A stretch of 64,000 bases of DNA from Candidatus Methanophagales archaeon. GTDB lineage: Archaea > Halobacteriota > Syntropharchaeia > Alkanophagales > Methanospirareceae. Numbering within the stretch: the stretch's first letter is position 1; every line of letters starts with the position of its first letter. Shown here one piece after another: positions 35,588 to 44,886 of this stretch. The notes under the pieces were generated by a model. That model did no database searches. It was given only the letters and a program-made list of their open reading frames with translations, and was not told the DNA's origin. Location: contig JANPRD010000007.1 of NCBI GenBank assembly GCA_024699715.1, forward strand, positions 1 to 64,000, written 5' to 3'. The translations under genes and the position numbers were made by a program.

Positions 35588-36292
35588 GTGGGCGGCGTCA
35601 GGTGGAAGCAGCATTTATTAATCTATGCAGCGATTCTTGCGAGCATTCTCGCATATTTCTTCTCATTCGTTTTTGTCAAGGCGGAGCGCTCCGACATTTA
35701 CTTCTTGTATTTGCATGTGCCCGCTGCGTGGGTCTGCTACCTCGCATTCTCCATCTCCCTCGCAGGAAGCGTTGCATTCATCGCAAAACGCTCCCCTCGT
35801 TCAGACATTATTGCTGAAAATTCCGCAATCCTGGGTCTGCTATTCGGTGCAATCGCCCTAATTGTCGGCTCGCTCTGGGCGAAGGTCGCTTGGAACGCTT
35901 ACTGGAACTGGGACCCGAGAGAGACGACGACGCTCATCCTTTGGCTCGCTTACGCAGGCTACCTCTCTCTCAAACTCTCAATTGAAAACGAGGAGAAGCG
36001 GGCGCTTGTCGGCGCCGTCTACAACATCTTCGCTTTCTCTACAATCCCACTAAGCTATCTTTCAGTGAATTTGTGGTTCTCTCTGCACCCACAAACATCA
36101 GAAGTTTCGATGTCTCCGCCTGTTATAACTGCTCTGCTTATAAATCTTTTCTCTGCGACGCTTCTTTTCGCACTACTGCTCTTAATGTTGAATGAAATGC
36201 GTATATTAGAGAGGCGAATAGATATGATTTTTGTTGCCTCTTCGCAAGCGTCGGAGGCGAGTGCTGCGGATGTTGCGGATGCAGAATGTTAA
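35588..36292 (+). CDS. ccmC: Cytochrome c maturation protein CcmC
   Basis: A 234-residue haem-handling membrane protein that passes haem to CcmE. It has six TM segments, the tryptophan-rich signature WNAYWNWDPRETTTLILWL near residue 102, and the external histidines LHVPAAWV (about 43) and LHPQTS (about 169). The start at GTG 35588 has a purine-rich aaggggggc about 12 bases upstream, so it is somewhat uncertain. The ccmD-like gene and ccmE follow. No ccmA, ccmB, ccmF, ccmG or ccmH is visible nearby. Confidence 0.92.
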   Translation: MGGVRWKQHLLIYAAILASILAYFFSFVFVKAERSDIYFLYLHVPAAWVCYLAFSISLAGSVAFIAKRSPRSDIIAENSAILGLLFGAIALIVGSLWAKVAWNAYWNWDPRETTTLILWLAYAGYLSLKLSIENEEKRALVGAVYNIFAFSTIPLSYLSVNLWFSLHPQTSEVSMSPPVITALLINLFSATLLFALLLLMLNEMRILERRIDMIFVASSQASEASAADVADAEC

Positions 36293-36304
36293 GGAGCAAG
36301 GAAG

Positions 36305-36511
36305 ATGAGAGCGTTACGGGAGGTGAGAACTGGAATGCCCGCTGAAGGTGCAGGTGTGTTTATTTTCGTTGCCGCCGCAATTTACTGGCTTCTCGTCCTT
36401 TTTCTGCTCCTTTGGCTTGAAAGGCGTCTCTACGCACTGCGGGAGCGAGTGTCGGAGTTAGAGCGTGAAAGGAAGCTCGGAGAGCAGGCATGGTCGGATG
36501 AGAGGAGGTGA
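36305..36511 (+). CDS. ccmD: Small CcmD-like membrane protein
   Basis: A 68-residue protein with a single TM helix (FIFVAAAIYWLLVLFLLLWL) followed by a charged coiled-coil-prone helix (ERRLYALRERVSELERERKL). Topology, size and position between ccmC and ccmE match CcmD, the small protein needed to release haem-loaded CcmE. Sequence identity in this family is always low, so the name rests mainly on context. Confidence 0.7.
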   Translation: MRALREVRTGMPAEGAGVFIFVAAAIYWLLVLFLLLWLERRLYALRERVSELERERKLGEQAWSDERR

Positions 36512-36515
36512 AGAA

Positions 36516-36893
36516 ATGGGCAAGCTGAAGTGGTTTCTCGTGGTGCTTCTCGTAGTCCTCTGTGCGTTCCTGCTGTTTGACGCTTTCTCCTCATATATTA
36601 ACCCCTACCAAAGCGTCTCTGAAGTTTCGTTGCACCCCGAGAGATATTTGAACAAGAATGTGCAGATTCTCGGCAGAATACATGGGTTGAAATTTCACGA
36701 GAACGGCTCTTTGAGCTTTGAACTGATTGAGTTAGAGAGTGAGAAAAAGGCATCGTTAGAAGTATTTTATGCTGGAATACCACCACAAAACATAAGAGAA
36801 GGGCAGAGAGTTGTCGTAGTGGGGAAATTAATAGAGCCTAATCGTGTGAATGCGGAGAAATTGCTGACGAAATGTCCTTCAAAGTATGCATAG
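36516..36893 (+). CDS. ccmE: Cytochrome c maturation haem chaperone CcmE (Cys type)
   Basis: A 125-residue membrane-tethered OB-fold protein. The N-terminal TM helix (WFLVVLLVVLCAFLLFDAF) is followed by YQSVSEVSLHPERYLNKNVQ, a barrel core (VFYAGIPPQNIREGQRVVVV) and the C-terminal haem motif LLTKCPSKY. The haem-binding residue is Cys120, with Tyr124, so this is CxxxY rather than the bacterial HxxxY. Cys-type CcmE is known from archaea and some bacteria that lack CcmG/CcmH. ATG 36516 has gaggaggtg at proper spacing; it starts five bases after the ccmD-like stop. Confidence 0.9.
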   Translation: MGKLKWFLVVLLVVLCAFLLFDAFSSYINPYQSVSEVSLHPERYLNKNVQILGRIHGLKFHENGSLSFELIELESEKKASLEVFYAGIPPQNIREGQRVVVVGKLIEPNRVNAEKLLTKCPSKYA

Positions 36894-36995
36894 CTCTCGC
36901 CACGCCGAAGCCTGCGAATTCTGCAAACTTGTGAAGGCGGTGAAGAAGCGTGAAGAGGAGAAGTGTGAAGAAGAGAAGCGAGAAGAAGCACCGCA

Positions 36996-37003
36996 TTTTA
37001 AAT
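36996..37003 (+). promoter_or_regulatory. TATA-like element before the polyprenyl synthase
   Basis: ttttaaat about 25-30 nt before the ATG at 37027, implying a very short leader. The frame of the synthase also runs through here, so it is not decisive. Confidence 0.35.
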
Positions 37004-37026
37004 ACAAATCTTTGGAAGAGGAGGAA

Positions 37027-38127
37027 ATGGTGAGTGAGCTCGCAGAGGAGACGCAGTATTTCAACCGAAAATTCGCTGAAGCATTGAATAGATTGAGTTC
37101 TTGCGAGCTCTGCGAGGGCGGTGAGGGTGGCAGTAACGGGGAGTGTGTGCGAGTCCCAGAGAGCGTTAAAGGGTGGAGTTTGAAGTTGCGAGGAATTTTA
37201 AGCGAAAGTTTGGAGCAAATTAAGGATGGAGGAGGGAAAAGAATCCGTCCTATTATATGTATTTTATCTGCGGAAGCGGTTGGTGGAGACAGAGAAGATG
37301 CAATAGATGTTGCGATTGCGATAGAACTTTTGCATAATGCATCCTTAATTCATGATGATATTCTTGATAATAATGTAATGAGGCGGAAGAAGCCTTCAAA
37401 TCCTGCGATGTTCGGTGAGAAGAAGGCGATAATTGTGGGGGATTTCCTCTTCGGTCTCTCTTGCATGTTTCTTGCTGCGTGTGGTGTCCCTTCAGTCGTT
37501 GAGAAGGTCTCTGAGGCGGTTGCAGAGACTTCTGCGGGCGAGTGCATTGAGTTTCTTCGGCGTGAATCAGAGGAGAGCGATGAGCATTCATATTTTGAGG
37601 TCGTCTCGCTGAAGACCGCATCAGTTTTCAGGGCGAGTGCGGAGGCAGGAGCGATTCTCGGCGGTGGCGACGACGCTTCAATTCAGCATCTGCGTGCATT
37701 CGGGCTGAATCTCGGCATCGCTTACCAGATTCAAGACGACATTCTTGACATCTTCGGCGACCCCGCAGAGACGGGAAAGCCTCTCTGTCTCGACATTATG
37801 AACGGGGAGCGGACAATCCTTCTGATGCACGCAATGAGGCACGCAAATGCGGAGGAGCGGGCATTCTTGGCGAGTTTGAGAGGAAAGGAGATTAGCGAGG
37901 CGGACATTAAGCGAGTGCAACGCATAATGATTGAGCGAGGCTCGGTTGAGTATGCATTCCGCATTTCTGAGCGTTTCCTGCATGCTGCATGCGAGCATCT
38001 GCAAAATCTTCGCCCTCCGAGAACTGAGAAGGAGAGAGAGGCAAGACGGAAACTCTCCCTCGTCGCTGATTTGAGCGTGAAGAGGCTCGAAAAGCAGCTT
38101 TCAGCAGCCGTCGGCGGTTGCTTCTGA
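37027..38127 (+). CDS. Geranylgeranyl/polyprenyl diphosphate synthase
   Basis: A 366-residue trans-isoprenyl diphosphate synthase, which supplies C20 or longer chains for archaeal lipids. First Asp-rich motif DDILD is in [18 protein letters not shown], the second in [31 protein letters not shown] marks the IPP-binding region. The loop before it has an odd Cys/Glu/Gly-rich insertion ([18 protein letters not shown]). Start at 37027 is fixed by agaggagg directly upstream; an open frame extends 141 bases further 5' without similarity. Chain length cannot be told from sequence alone. Confidence 0.88.
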   Translation: MVSELAEETQYFNRKFAEALNRLSSCELCEGGEGGSNGECVRVPESVKGWSLKLRGILSESLEQIKDGGGKRIRPIICILSAEAVGGDREDAIDVAIAIELLHNASLIHDDILDNNVMRRKKPSNPAMFGEKKAIIVGDFLFGLSCMFLAACGVPSVVEKVSEAVAETSAGECIEFLRRESEESDEHSYFEVVSLKTASVFRASAEAGAILGGGDDASIQHLRAFGLNLGIAYQIQDDILDIFGDPAETGKPLCLDIMNGERTILLMHAMRHANAEERAFLASLRGKEISEADIKRVQRIMIERGSVEYAFRISERFLHAACEHLQNLRPPRTEKEREARRKLSLVADLSVKRLEKQLSAAVGGCF

Positions 38128-38210
38128 AGAAGGGATTTTGAGATTTCTGTGCGGTGCCTGTGGTGCCTCTGTGTGGTGCGTCTCCGCTCCTTGCTGCTCT
38201 TCGTTGCGAA

Positions 38211-38220
38211 ATATTTATAT
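38211..38220 (+). promoter_or_regulatory. TATA box of the thermosome gene
   Basis: atatttatat preceded by a purine-rich gcgaa, a good BRE/TATA pair. The predicted start site near 38243 lies after the ATG at 38235 and before the ATG at 38259, so it decides for 38259 as the start. Confidence 0.75.
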
Positions 38221-38258
38221 AGAAGGGGAAATCCATGAATGTAGAGGTGAAGGGGGAG

Positions 38259-39899
38259 ATGGCGCAGTTAGGAGGAGTTCCGGTGTTGTTGCTTAAGGAG
38301 GGGACGGAGCGCACGACGGGCAAGGACGCACAGACGAGGAACATCCTTGCGGCGAAGGCGATTGCGGAGGCAGTTCGCACAACGCTGGGTCCGAGAGGGA
38401 TGGACAAGATGCTCGTTGACTCGATGGGCGATGTCGTCATAACGAACGACGGTGCGACGATTCTGAAGGAGATGGACATAGAGCATCCGGCAGCGAAAAT
38501 GATGGTGGAGGTTGCGAAGACCATAGACGAAGAGGTCGGCGACGGCACGACGACAGCGGTTGTTCTCGCAGGCGAACTGCTTAAGAAGGCGCAGGAGCTG
38601 CTTGAGCAGGATGTTCATCCGACGGTGATTGCGAACGGCTACCGAATGGCTGCGGAGGAGGCTCACAAGATTTTGGACGGCATCGCATCGGATGTCTCGC
38701 CTGACGATTCTGAGACGCTGAAGAAGATTGCGATGACTGCGATGACTGGAAAAGGAGCGGAGATTGCGAAGGAGCATCTTTCCGAGCTTGCGGTTGAAGC
38801 CGTAAGGACAATCGCTCGTGGCAGGCGAAAAGGCGAGCGCATAGACACGGACATGATTAAATTGGAGAAGAAGATAGGCGGTAGCACTGCGGACACGCAA
38901 TTGATACGGGGAATGGTCATAGACAAGGAGCGAGTTCACCCAGGGATGCCGAAGAGGGTTGAGAATGCGAAGATTGCGCTGATTAATGCGCCGCTTGAGA
39001 TTGAGAAGACGGAGATAGATGCGAAGATTGAAATCACTTCGCCAGAGCAGATGAAGGCGTTCTTGGACGAAGAGGAGCGGATGCTTCGTGAGATGGTTGA
39101 TAAAATAAAGGCGAGTGGTGCGAATGTCGTTTTCTGCCAGAAGGGCATAGATGACCTCGCTCAATACTACTTGGCGAAGGCGGGCATCCTTGCGGTTCGC
39201 AGGGTGAAAGAGTCAGATATGAAGAAACTCGCACAGGCGACAGGCGGAAAAATACTCACAAGTTTGGAAGAAATTCGTGAGGAGGACCTCGGCAAGGCGG
39301 GTCTCGTGGAGGAGCGGAAGGTCGCAAACGAGGAGATGATATTCGTGGAGGACTGCCCGAACCCGAAGGCAGTGACGATTCTCATCAGAGGAGGCACTGA
39401 GCATGTCGTTGACGAGGCGGAGCGAGCGATGAACGACGCAATTCGTGTGGTCGCATGCACGCTTGAAGACGGGAAGTATGTGCCTGGCGGAGGTGCTCCT
39501 GAGATAGAGGTTGCGTTGAAGCTGCGTGACTACGCATCAAAGGTCGGCGGAAGGGAGCAGCTCGCAATTCAATCATTCGCAGATGCCCTTGAAATCATCC
39601 CGAGGTCGCTTGCGGAGAACGCAGGTTTAGACCCCATAGACATGCTCGTATCTCTGCGGGCTGCTCACGAGGCTGGCGACAAGAACGCAGGCTTGGATGT
39701 GTTCAACGGCGAGGCTGTTGACATGGTCAAGGCGAATGTGATTGAGCCGCTGCGTGTGAAGAAGCAGGCAATTTCATCCGCAGTTGAGGCAGCAACGATG
39801 ATTCTTCGCATAGACGATGTGATCGCAGCATCAAAGGAGAAGGAGGAGAAGAAGCCACCGTCTACGCCAGAAGAGGGCGGCGCAGGCGAAGAGTTCTAA
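38259..39899 (+). CDS. ths: Thermosome subunit (group II chaperonin)
   Basis: A 546-residue chaperonin subunit. N-terminus [20 protein letters not shown], then [40 protein letters not shown] and the ATPase motif [16 protein letters not shown]-terminal [14 protein letters not shown] and [15 protein letters not shown] are typical; the tail is EEGGAGEEF. It folds proteins in the cytosol as an eight- or nine-membered double ring. Start 38259 is supported by gaggtgaa and the TATA position. A T-rich terminator follows. Confidence 0.96.
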   Translation: MAQLGGVPVLLLKEGTERTTGKDAQTRNILAAKAIAEAVRTTLGPRGMDKMLVDSMGDVVITNDGATILKEMDIEHPAAKMMVEVAKTIDEEVGDGTTTAVVLAGELLKKAQELLEQDVHPTVIANGYRMAAEEAHKILDGIASDVSPDDSETLKKIAMTAMTGKGAEIAKEHLSELAVEAVRTIARGRRKGERIDTDMIKLEKKIGGSTADTQLIRGMVIDKERVHPGMPKRVENAKIALINAPLEIEKTEIDAKIEITSPEQMKAFLDEEERMLREMVDKIKASGANVVFCQKGIDDLAQYYLAKAGILAVRRVKESDMKKLAQATGGKILTSLEEIREEDLGKAGLVEERKVANEEMIFVEDCPNPKAVTILIRGGTEHVVDEAERAMNDAIRVVACTLEDGKYVPGGGAPEIEVALKLRDYASKVGGREQLAIQSFADALEIIPRSLAENAGLDPIDMLVSLRAAHEAGDKNAGLDVFNGEAVDMVKANVIEPLRVKKQAISSAVEAATMILRIDDVIAASKEKEEKKPPSTPEEGGAGEEF

Positions 39900-39920
39900 T
39901 TATTTTATTTTTTCTCCTCC
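39898..39920 (+). terminator. T-rich terminator after the thermosome gene
   Basis: The stop codon runs into aattattttattttttctcc, a U-tract typical of archaeal termination without a hairpin. Confidence 0.5.
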
Positions 39921-39999
39921 TCTCATTCTACCGCTACCTCGTCGCTTCCCCTCACTTTCTTTTTTCGCTTTTCGTTTTTGACAAGGAGGTGAGCGTGCC

Positions 40000-41853
40000 G
40001 TGATAATTGGCATTGATTTAGGAACGACGAACAGCGAGGCTGCTTATGTAGACGAGAGCGGGACGCCTAAAATCATACCGAGCGCAGAGGGCAACCCCTA
40101 CGGCGGCAAAAACTTTCCATCAGTGGTAGCATTCACGAAGGACGGACAGCGCCTCGTTGGAATTGCAGCGAAGCGACAAGCGGTTCTCAACCCCGAAGGG
40201 ACAGTAATGGAAGTCAAAAGACTGATGGGAACAGACAAAAAAGTATATGTTAAGACCATAGACAAGTGGTTCACGCCGCAAGAAATATCCGCTATGATTC
40301 TTCAGAAGATAAAACAGGATGCGGAGGCGTATTTAGGGGAGAAAGTTGACGCTGCTGTCATTACAGTTCCGGCATATTTCAACGACAACCAGCGTCAAGC
40401 GACGAAAGAGGCGGGGAAGATTGCGGGATTAGAAGTGAAACGCATCATAAATGAGCCTACTGCGGCAGCGATGGCTTACGGTCTCGGCAGTGGCTTTGAG
40501 GGAACCGTCGCAGTCCTTGACTTCGGCGGTGGCACTTTTGATGTCACAATTATGGACATAGGAGAGGGCGTTTTTGAGGTGCTTTCAACCGCAGGCGATT
40601 CTTATCTCGGAGGAAAGGACATAGATGATGCGATTGTGAATTATCTTTTGGAAACTTTCAAGGAGCAGGAAGGGGTTGATTTGCGTTCTGACCCTGCTGC
40701 GATGCAGAGATTGAAGGACGAGGCTGAGCGAGCGAAGATAATGCTTTCTTCGACGAACTCAACGACGATAAATCTGCCTTTCATTGCGGTTGTGAATGGC
40801 GAGCCGAAGCATCTTGAGGTTGAGCTCACGAGAGCGAAGCTTGAGGAATTGGCGGAGCCTGTGCTGAAGCGGCTTGAGCCTCCCATCTGGCAGGCGTTGA
40901 AGGATGCGAAGAAGGAGCCTGAAGACATTGACAAGATTATTTTGGTCGGCGGCTCAACAAGAATGCCCGCAGTTCGCCGAAGATTTGAGGAGATTCTCGG
41001 TAAGAAGGTGGAAGGAGGCGTTGACCCGCTTCAGAGTGTTGCGATAGGTGCTGCAATTCAGGCAGGAATTCTCTCAGGAAAGATAAAAAAGGATATTGTG
41101 CTTCTTGATGTCACGCCACTGACGCTTTCAGTTGAGACGCTCGGAGGCATTGCAACGCCCATAATTGAACGCAACACAACGATTCCAGTGCGCCGCTCAA
41201 AAATTTTCACAACCGCAGAGGACAATCAGACAAGTGTTGAGATTCATATTGTTCAGGGAGAGCGAAAAATGGCAGCGGACAATATTTCTCTTGGAAGATT
41301 CATCTTGGATGGCATTCCACCAGCACCGAGAGGTGTGCCTCAAATAGAAGTCACTTTTGACATTGATGCGGATGGCATTCTGCATGTGAGTGCGAAGGAC
41401 TTGGGCACAGGCAAGGAAGCATCAATAAAAATAACGGGCTCAACTCGCCTCTCGCAAGAGGAAATAGAGCGAATGGTGAAAGAAGCGGAGAAATATGCGG
41501 AAGAGGACAAGCGAAGAGCGGAGGAGGCTGAATTGAGGAACAAGGCTGACGCACTCGCTTACAGCTCAGAAAAGACATTGAAGCAGTTCCACGATAAAAT
41601 ATCTGCGGATAAGCGTGAGAATGCGCAGCGAAAGATAAATGAACTGCGTGATTTGCTCAAGCAGAAGGCTGAAATTTCAAAGATAAAGGCGAAGATGGAC
41701 GAACTCACAAGCATAATGCATGAAATTTCAACAGAAATATATCAGAAAGGCGGCGGCACAACGACAGGTGCAGGCAGCACAGGAGGAACAGGCTCAGGAA
41801 CGGGAGGGTCAGGAGTTGAAGGGTCACGAGGTTCAAGCGGTTCAAGCAGTTGA
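40000..41853 (+). CDS. dnaK: Hsp70 chaperone DnaK
   Basis: A 617-residue Hsp70. ATPase domain: [77 protein letters not shown]. Substrate domain: [16 protein letters not shown]. The tail is a T/G/S repeat. GTG start at 40000 has a perfect aaggaggtga. grpE and dnaJ do not flank it. DnaK in archaea is understood to have come from bacteria by transfer. The frame of cfbE overlaps its 3' end. Confidence 0.96.
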   Translation: MIIGIDLGTTNSEAAYVDESGTPKIIPSAEGNPYGGKNFPSVVAFTKDGQRLVGIAAKRQAVLNPEGTVMEVKRLMGTDKKVYVKTIDKWFTPQEISAMILQKIKQDAEAYLGEKVDAAVITVPAYFNDNQRQATKEAGKIAGLEVKRIINEPTAAAMAYGLGSGFEGTVAVLDFGGGTFDVTIMDIGEGVFEVLSTAGDSYLGGKDIDDAIVNYLLETFKEQEGVDLRSDPAAMQRLKDEAERAKIMLSSTNSTTINLPFIAVVNGEPKHLEVELTRAKLEELAEPVLKRLEPPIWQALKDAKKEPEDIDKIILVGGSTRMPAVRRRFEEILGKKVEGGVDPLQSVAIGAAIQAGILSGKIKKDIVLLDVTPLTLSVETLGGIATPIIERNTTIPVRRSKIFTTAEDNQTSVEIHIVQGERKMAADNISLGRFILDGIPPAPRGVPQIEVTFDIDADGILHVSAKDLGTGKEASIKITGSTRLSQEEIERMVKEAEKYAEEDKRRAEEAELRNKADALAYSSEKTLKQFHDKISADKRENAQRKINELRDLLKQKAEISKIKAKMDELTSIMHEISTEIYQKGGGTTTGAGSTGGTGSGTGGSGVEGSRGSSGSSS

Positions 41854-42982
41854 AGCGGGCTCGTCAATTGAATCAGCGGAGCGCATTTTAGTTTTGGACA
41901 CGATTCACGGCGGTTCTATTTTAGTTGAGGAGTTGCGTCTGCTCGGCAAGGAAGCCTTCGGTTTAAACCCTTACAGGACGACATCTCCGCCCGCTCACGA
42001 TTTTGACCTCGTGATTTCGCCTGTGCATTTGAGTCCTGCGCTGCGAGAAGCTGTTTTAAGGGAACTGCGAAGCGAGCCGAAAGTCATCTCGCACCACGAT
42101 GCGGTTCGTGAAATTGTTCAGGCGGCGAGCCTCCTTGAAGGTGTGCGTGCGGTAGAAGTCACGGGAACGACAGCAAAAACGACGGTGTGCGAGTTGCTTT
42201 GTCAAATGCTGCGAGGGAAGAGCGTGCTTTCGCTCACAAGTGCCGGAACTCGCTTCTCCGACGGTAAGAAAGAGGTTTCGCTCACTCGCTTGAGCATTAC
42301 GCCAGCGTCAATTCTGAAGGCACTCCGTCTCGCATCTGAAAACGGGTTAGATGCGGAATTTGCGGTTTTTGAAGTCTCTCTCGGACTCACAGGCGTAGGT
42401 TCTGTCGGTGTTTTGACGAGTTTAAGCGAGGATTATGCGATTGCAGGCGGAACTTCCAGCGCTTCAAATGCGAAAAAGGCATCTTTGCGAAATTTTAAAG
42501 GTATTTTAGTTGTTCCTTCATCTTGTGATGTCTCCGCTCCTGCTGCAAAAGCGGTGAATATAGTGTCAAAAGACTTGTATTTGCGTGGAGATGTCGCATT
42601 TTTCCGCTTGAACACGCTCAATGCCTCTGACATCGCACCGTCGTCAGCAAAGTGTAAGATTGAGGGGCATGTTCGCCTCCGTCTGAATTTCTGTGATTGT
42701 GCGTTTTACCGGAAATGTGCTGAGATTGCCCTGACCGCAGCACTCTCCCTCGGCGTCCCGCCTGAAGAGCTGAACACTTCGCTTCAAGCCGTTCCTGCGA
42801 GGCTTTCCGTCGTTGAATGGCGGCGAAGAGTTCTCGTTGACAACTCAAATTCAGGCACGAAATTGCGTTTTCTCGGCGAAGCCCTCGCCCTCGCTGAAAG
42901 ATACAAGCGTCAACAGGGGGCAGGAGAAGGTGTTAATTGTAGGAGAAGAGGCGAGGTATGTGTGCGAAGGCGTCGGTGTTGA
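41816..42982 (+). CDS. cfbE: Coenzyme F430 synthetase (Mur-ligase-like), N-terminal main part
   Basis: A Mur-ligase-family enzyme matching CfbE, which adds the last ring of coenzyme F430, the nickel cofactor of methyl-CoM reductase. Marks are [30 protein letters not shown], the P-loop [36 protein letters not shown] and [20 protein letters not shown]. The start is unsure: TTG 41816 with ggagg upstream lies inside the dnaK end, and no ATG or GTG nearer to LVLDTIHGG is in frame. The frame is lost in a G5 run at 42916-42920. The other cfb genes are not in the window. Confidence 0.8.
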   Translation: MKGHEVQAVQAVEAGSSIESAERILVLDTIHGGSILVEELRLLGKEAFGLNPYRTTSPPAHDFDLVISPVHLSPALREAVLRELRSEPKVISHHDAVREIVQAASLLEGVRAVEVTGTTAKTTVCELLCQMLRGKSVLSLTSAGTRFSDGKKEVSLTRLSITPASILKALRLASENGLDAEFAVFEVSLGLTGVGSVGVLTSLSEDYAIAGGTSSASNAKKASLRNFKGILVVPSSCDVSAPAAKAVNIVSKDLYLRGDVAFFRLNTLNASDIAPSSAKCKIEGHVRLRLNFCDCAFYRKCAEIALTAALSLGVPPEELNTSLQAVPARLSVVEWRRRVLVDNSNSGTKLRFLGEALALAERYKRQQGAGEGVNCRRRGEVCVRRRRC

Positions 42983-43175
42983 TGAATTGCGTAAAATTGT
43001 TGAAGCAAAGCATGCGGAATTCACAAAAATAATCGTGGTAGGGGATAATTTTTCAGGCGTTTTCCCTTACGAAAATGTCATTATTTCAAAAAGTTTGCAA
43101 GAAGCTCTTGAAGAAGCCGTTAAAAGCACGGGAGAAGGTGCGATAATCGTGTCTATGGTGAAAACATGGCGCTGA
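42921..43175 (+). CDS. cfbE: Coenzyme F430 synthetase, C-terminal part (frameshifted)
   Basis: The last 84 residues of CfbE in the +1 frame: [20 protein letters not shown], then KIIVVGDNFSGVFPYENVII and GEGAIIVSMVKTWR, the Mur-ligase C-domain (nucleotide-release) pattern. One G fewer in the GGGGG at 42916-42920 joins it to the upstream part. Coordinates mark the homologous part only. Confidence 0.75.
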   Translation, partial: QEKVLIVGEEARYVCEGVGVDELRKIVEAKHAEFTKIIVVGDNFSGVFPYENVIISKSLQEALEEAVKSTGEGAIIVSMVKTWR

Positions 43176-43214
43176 AAGTCAAGTGGATGCATGACGCTAA
43201 AAGTCAAGTGAATG
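43170..43214 (+). repeat. 20-bp direct repeat pair, 25-bp period
   Basis: cgctgaaagtcaagtggatg at 43170-43189 and cgctaaaagtcaagtgaatg at 43195-43214 differ at two positions. The first copy covers the cfbE stop. Too short for a mobile element; perhaps a local duplication. Confidence 0.6.
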
Positions 43215-43251
43215 TGAGACAATCCCCATGAGGAGTGCGTGAGGAGAGTGC

Positions 43252-43560
43252 GTGAAGAGAGTGAGGGCGATGGTGGGAGCGATGGCGGAAGCGATGGCAA
43301 GAGAATCTGAGGAGTATGTGGAAGGAGTGAAAAAGGTGTTGTTTCCTGCAATTTTCGGCGTTGTAGCGGGCATTTTATCTTTTTTATTGACCGAACCCGC
43401 ATCTGGAGACGGCTTACTCATCGCCATGATTCTTATTATTGTGCAGAGATATGTGTATCCGCTCATTCATTTGAATATAAGTGCGAAAGATTTCCTCTAC
43501 ATTTCATTCATTACAGTCTTCAGTTGGTTTATTGCATTCACTTTGCTGCTGAATGCTTGA
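43252..43560 (+). CDS. EMC6-like small membrane protein
   Basis: A protein of up to 102 residues with three TM helices: KKVLFPAIFGVVAGILSFLL, LLIAMILIIVQRYVYPLI and DFLYISFITVFSWFIAFTLL. The pattern KDFLYI.F.T.F.WF..FTLLLN matches archaeal proteins annotated as EMC6-like, relatives of the eukaryotic ER membrane complex subunit, thought to help insert membrane proteins. The start is unsure: GTG 43252, or ATG 43270 or 43282. Its last 57 bases overlap the end of ruvC on the other strand. Confidence 0.6.
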   Translation: MKRVRAMVGAMAEAMARESEEYVEGVKKVLFPAIFGVVAGILSFLLTEPASGDGLLIAMILIIVQRYVYPLIHLNISAKDFLYISFITVFSWFIAFTLLLNA

Positions 43561-44097
43561 TTTTTCCCTGCTTCTGCTGCGATTTCCTTTTGTTTTTGTT
43601 GTTTTTGTTGAGCGGGCGGCAGGAGAGCGGTAAGTGCGTAGGATGTGTGCGATGGCGACGGCAAGAGCATCAGAGGCATCATCGGGCTTCGGAATGTCAT
43701 TCAATCTCAAAATTTCCCTCACACGCATCGCAACTTCTCTCTTCGTTGCCTTTCCGTGTCCTGCGACGGCACGCTTGACCGCAGAGGAATTGTATTCGTA
43801 TGTATTTAATCCTGTTACTGCTGAAGCGAGGAGGCAAACACCCCTGCACTGTGATACACTCATTGCAGTTTTCGCATTTGCGTTGAAGAAAAGCTTCTCA
43901 ATCGCCATATCTTCAGGTCTGAATCGCCTTATTATGCGCAATAAACTGCGATAAATGATTCTTAAGCGTTCCGCTTTCGCCTCCTTCGCATGCGTTCTTA
44001 TGCATCCGAAATCTATGCACGAAATCTTCCCATCTCTGAACTCAACAACACCCCATCCCGTTGTTGCAGTCCCAGGGTCTATGCCGAGAACTCGCAT
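43504..44097 (-). CDS. ruvC: Holliday junction resolvase RuvC
   Basis: A 197-residue RuvC. The RNase H-like catalytic carboxylates are in VLGIDPGTATTGWGVV (Asp7), MAIEKLFFNANAKTAMSVSQ (Glu near 65) and KPDDASDALAVAIAH near 138. GVCLLASAVTG and YNSSAVKRAVAGHGKATKREV are also standard. The last 40 residues (TKTTKTKGNRSRSREKSS) form a basic tail beyond the family's usual end. RuvC resolves four-way junctions in bacteria; archaea usually use Hjc, so its presence is uncommon. ruvA and ruvB are not seen. It is divergent from csl4. Confidence 0.92.
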   Translation of the reverse strand: MRVLGIDPGTATTGWGVVEFRDGKISCIDFGCIRTHAKEAKAERLRIIYRSLLRIIRRFRPEDMAIEKLFFNANAKTAMSVSQCRGVCLLASAVTGLNTYEYNSSAVKRAVAGHGKATKREVAMRVREILRLNDIPKPDDASDALAVAIAHILRTYRSPAARSTKTTKTKGNRSRSREKSSIQQQSECNKPTEDCNE

Positions 44098-44145
44098 CCC
44101 TCTCTTCTTCCTTCCCCTTCACTCACGACGAAACACGCTCACGAA

Positions 44146-44155
44146 AAATATTTTT
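44146..44155 (+). promoter_or_regulatory. TATA box upstream of csl4
   Basis: aaatattttt about 75 nt before the csl4 ATG, in the gap to the divergent ruvC. Predicted leader about 45-50 nt. Confidence 0.5.
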
Positions 44156-44227
44156 GAAGGGAAAAATAAAATGAAAAGGGAAAGAGGAATAAGAAAATGG
44201 GAAAGGAGAGAGAAGCAGGTGAAAGGG

Positions 44228-44791
44228 ATGGCAGTTGAGAACAAGAAAATAGTAGTTCCGGGGGATTTCCTCGGCACGACAGAAGAATTCACGCTCGGAG
44301 CAGGTGTTTACGACGAGAAGGGCAACATATACGCAGCGCTAACGGGCGAAGTGCGGGTGAGCAGGCGTCGTGAGATTGAAGTAGTTCCTGTGGTGGAGAC
44401 GCCACCGCTGCCGAGAGAAGGCGACATTGTTATCGGTCGTGTTGAAGACCTGAAGGACTCGCTTGTCGTTGTGAGCATTGCTTGCCTCTGGGGTAGGGAA
44501 GACAGGAGTGTTGCTGTTTCACTGCCGGGCGTCATTCACATCTCTAACATAAAGCGAGGCTTCGTCAAGGATTTGAGGCATGAGTTCGGCATCTTGGATT
44601 TGGTGAAGGCGAGAGTGATAGATGCGAAGGCTCTCCGCTTAAGCACCGCAGAACCCGAGCTCGGCGTGATAAAGGCATGCTGCTCCGCATGCAGAGGAGA
44701 CATGCTACGCAGAGGAAATGTGCTTGTCTGCGAGAACTGCAACCGAATAGAACTGCGGAAAATCGCATCTGATTACATGCGGGTTGCTTGA
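44228..44791 (+). CDS. csl4: Exosome RNA-binding subunit Csl4
   Basis: A 187-residue cap protein of the archaeal RNA exosome, which guides RNA into the Rrp41/Rrp42 ring. N-terminal domain: VPGDFLGTTEEFTLGAGVYD. S1 domain: GDIVIGRVEDLKDSLVVVSI and GVIHISNIKRGFVKDL. C-terminal zinc ribbon: CCSACRGDMLRRGNVLVCEN followed by CNR. Start at 44228 has aggtgaa six bases upstream. rpo11 follows, a common archaeal order. Confidence 0.93.
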   Translation: MAVENKKIVVPGDFLGTTEEFTLGAGVYDEKGNIYAALTGEVRVSRRREIEVVPVVETPPLPREGDIVIGRVEDLKDSLVVVSIACLWGREDRSVAVSLPGVIHISNIKRGFVKDLRHEFGILDLVKARVIDAKALRLSTAEPELGVIKACCSACRGDMLRRGNVLVCENCNRIELRKIASDYMRVA

Positions 44792-44886
44792 TTTTTCGTC
44801 TGTGAGTGTGCGTTTGGTGCGTGTGCTGTGCGGTAGTGGAGTGGTGGCGGAGCAGTGGTTGGAGGAGAGATGAGGGTGAAGTTGAG

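Noticed and set aside
38268-39164. A 298-residue open frame antisense to the thermosome gene
   Set aside because: Shadow of strong codon bias in the real gene; no recognisable domain.
41720-41815. Upstream ATG-led extension of cfbE through dnaK
   Set aside because: The encoded residues (Q/E/A-rich) are the dnaK tail read in another frame.
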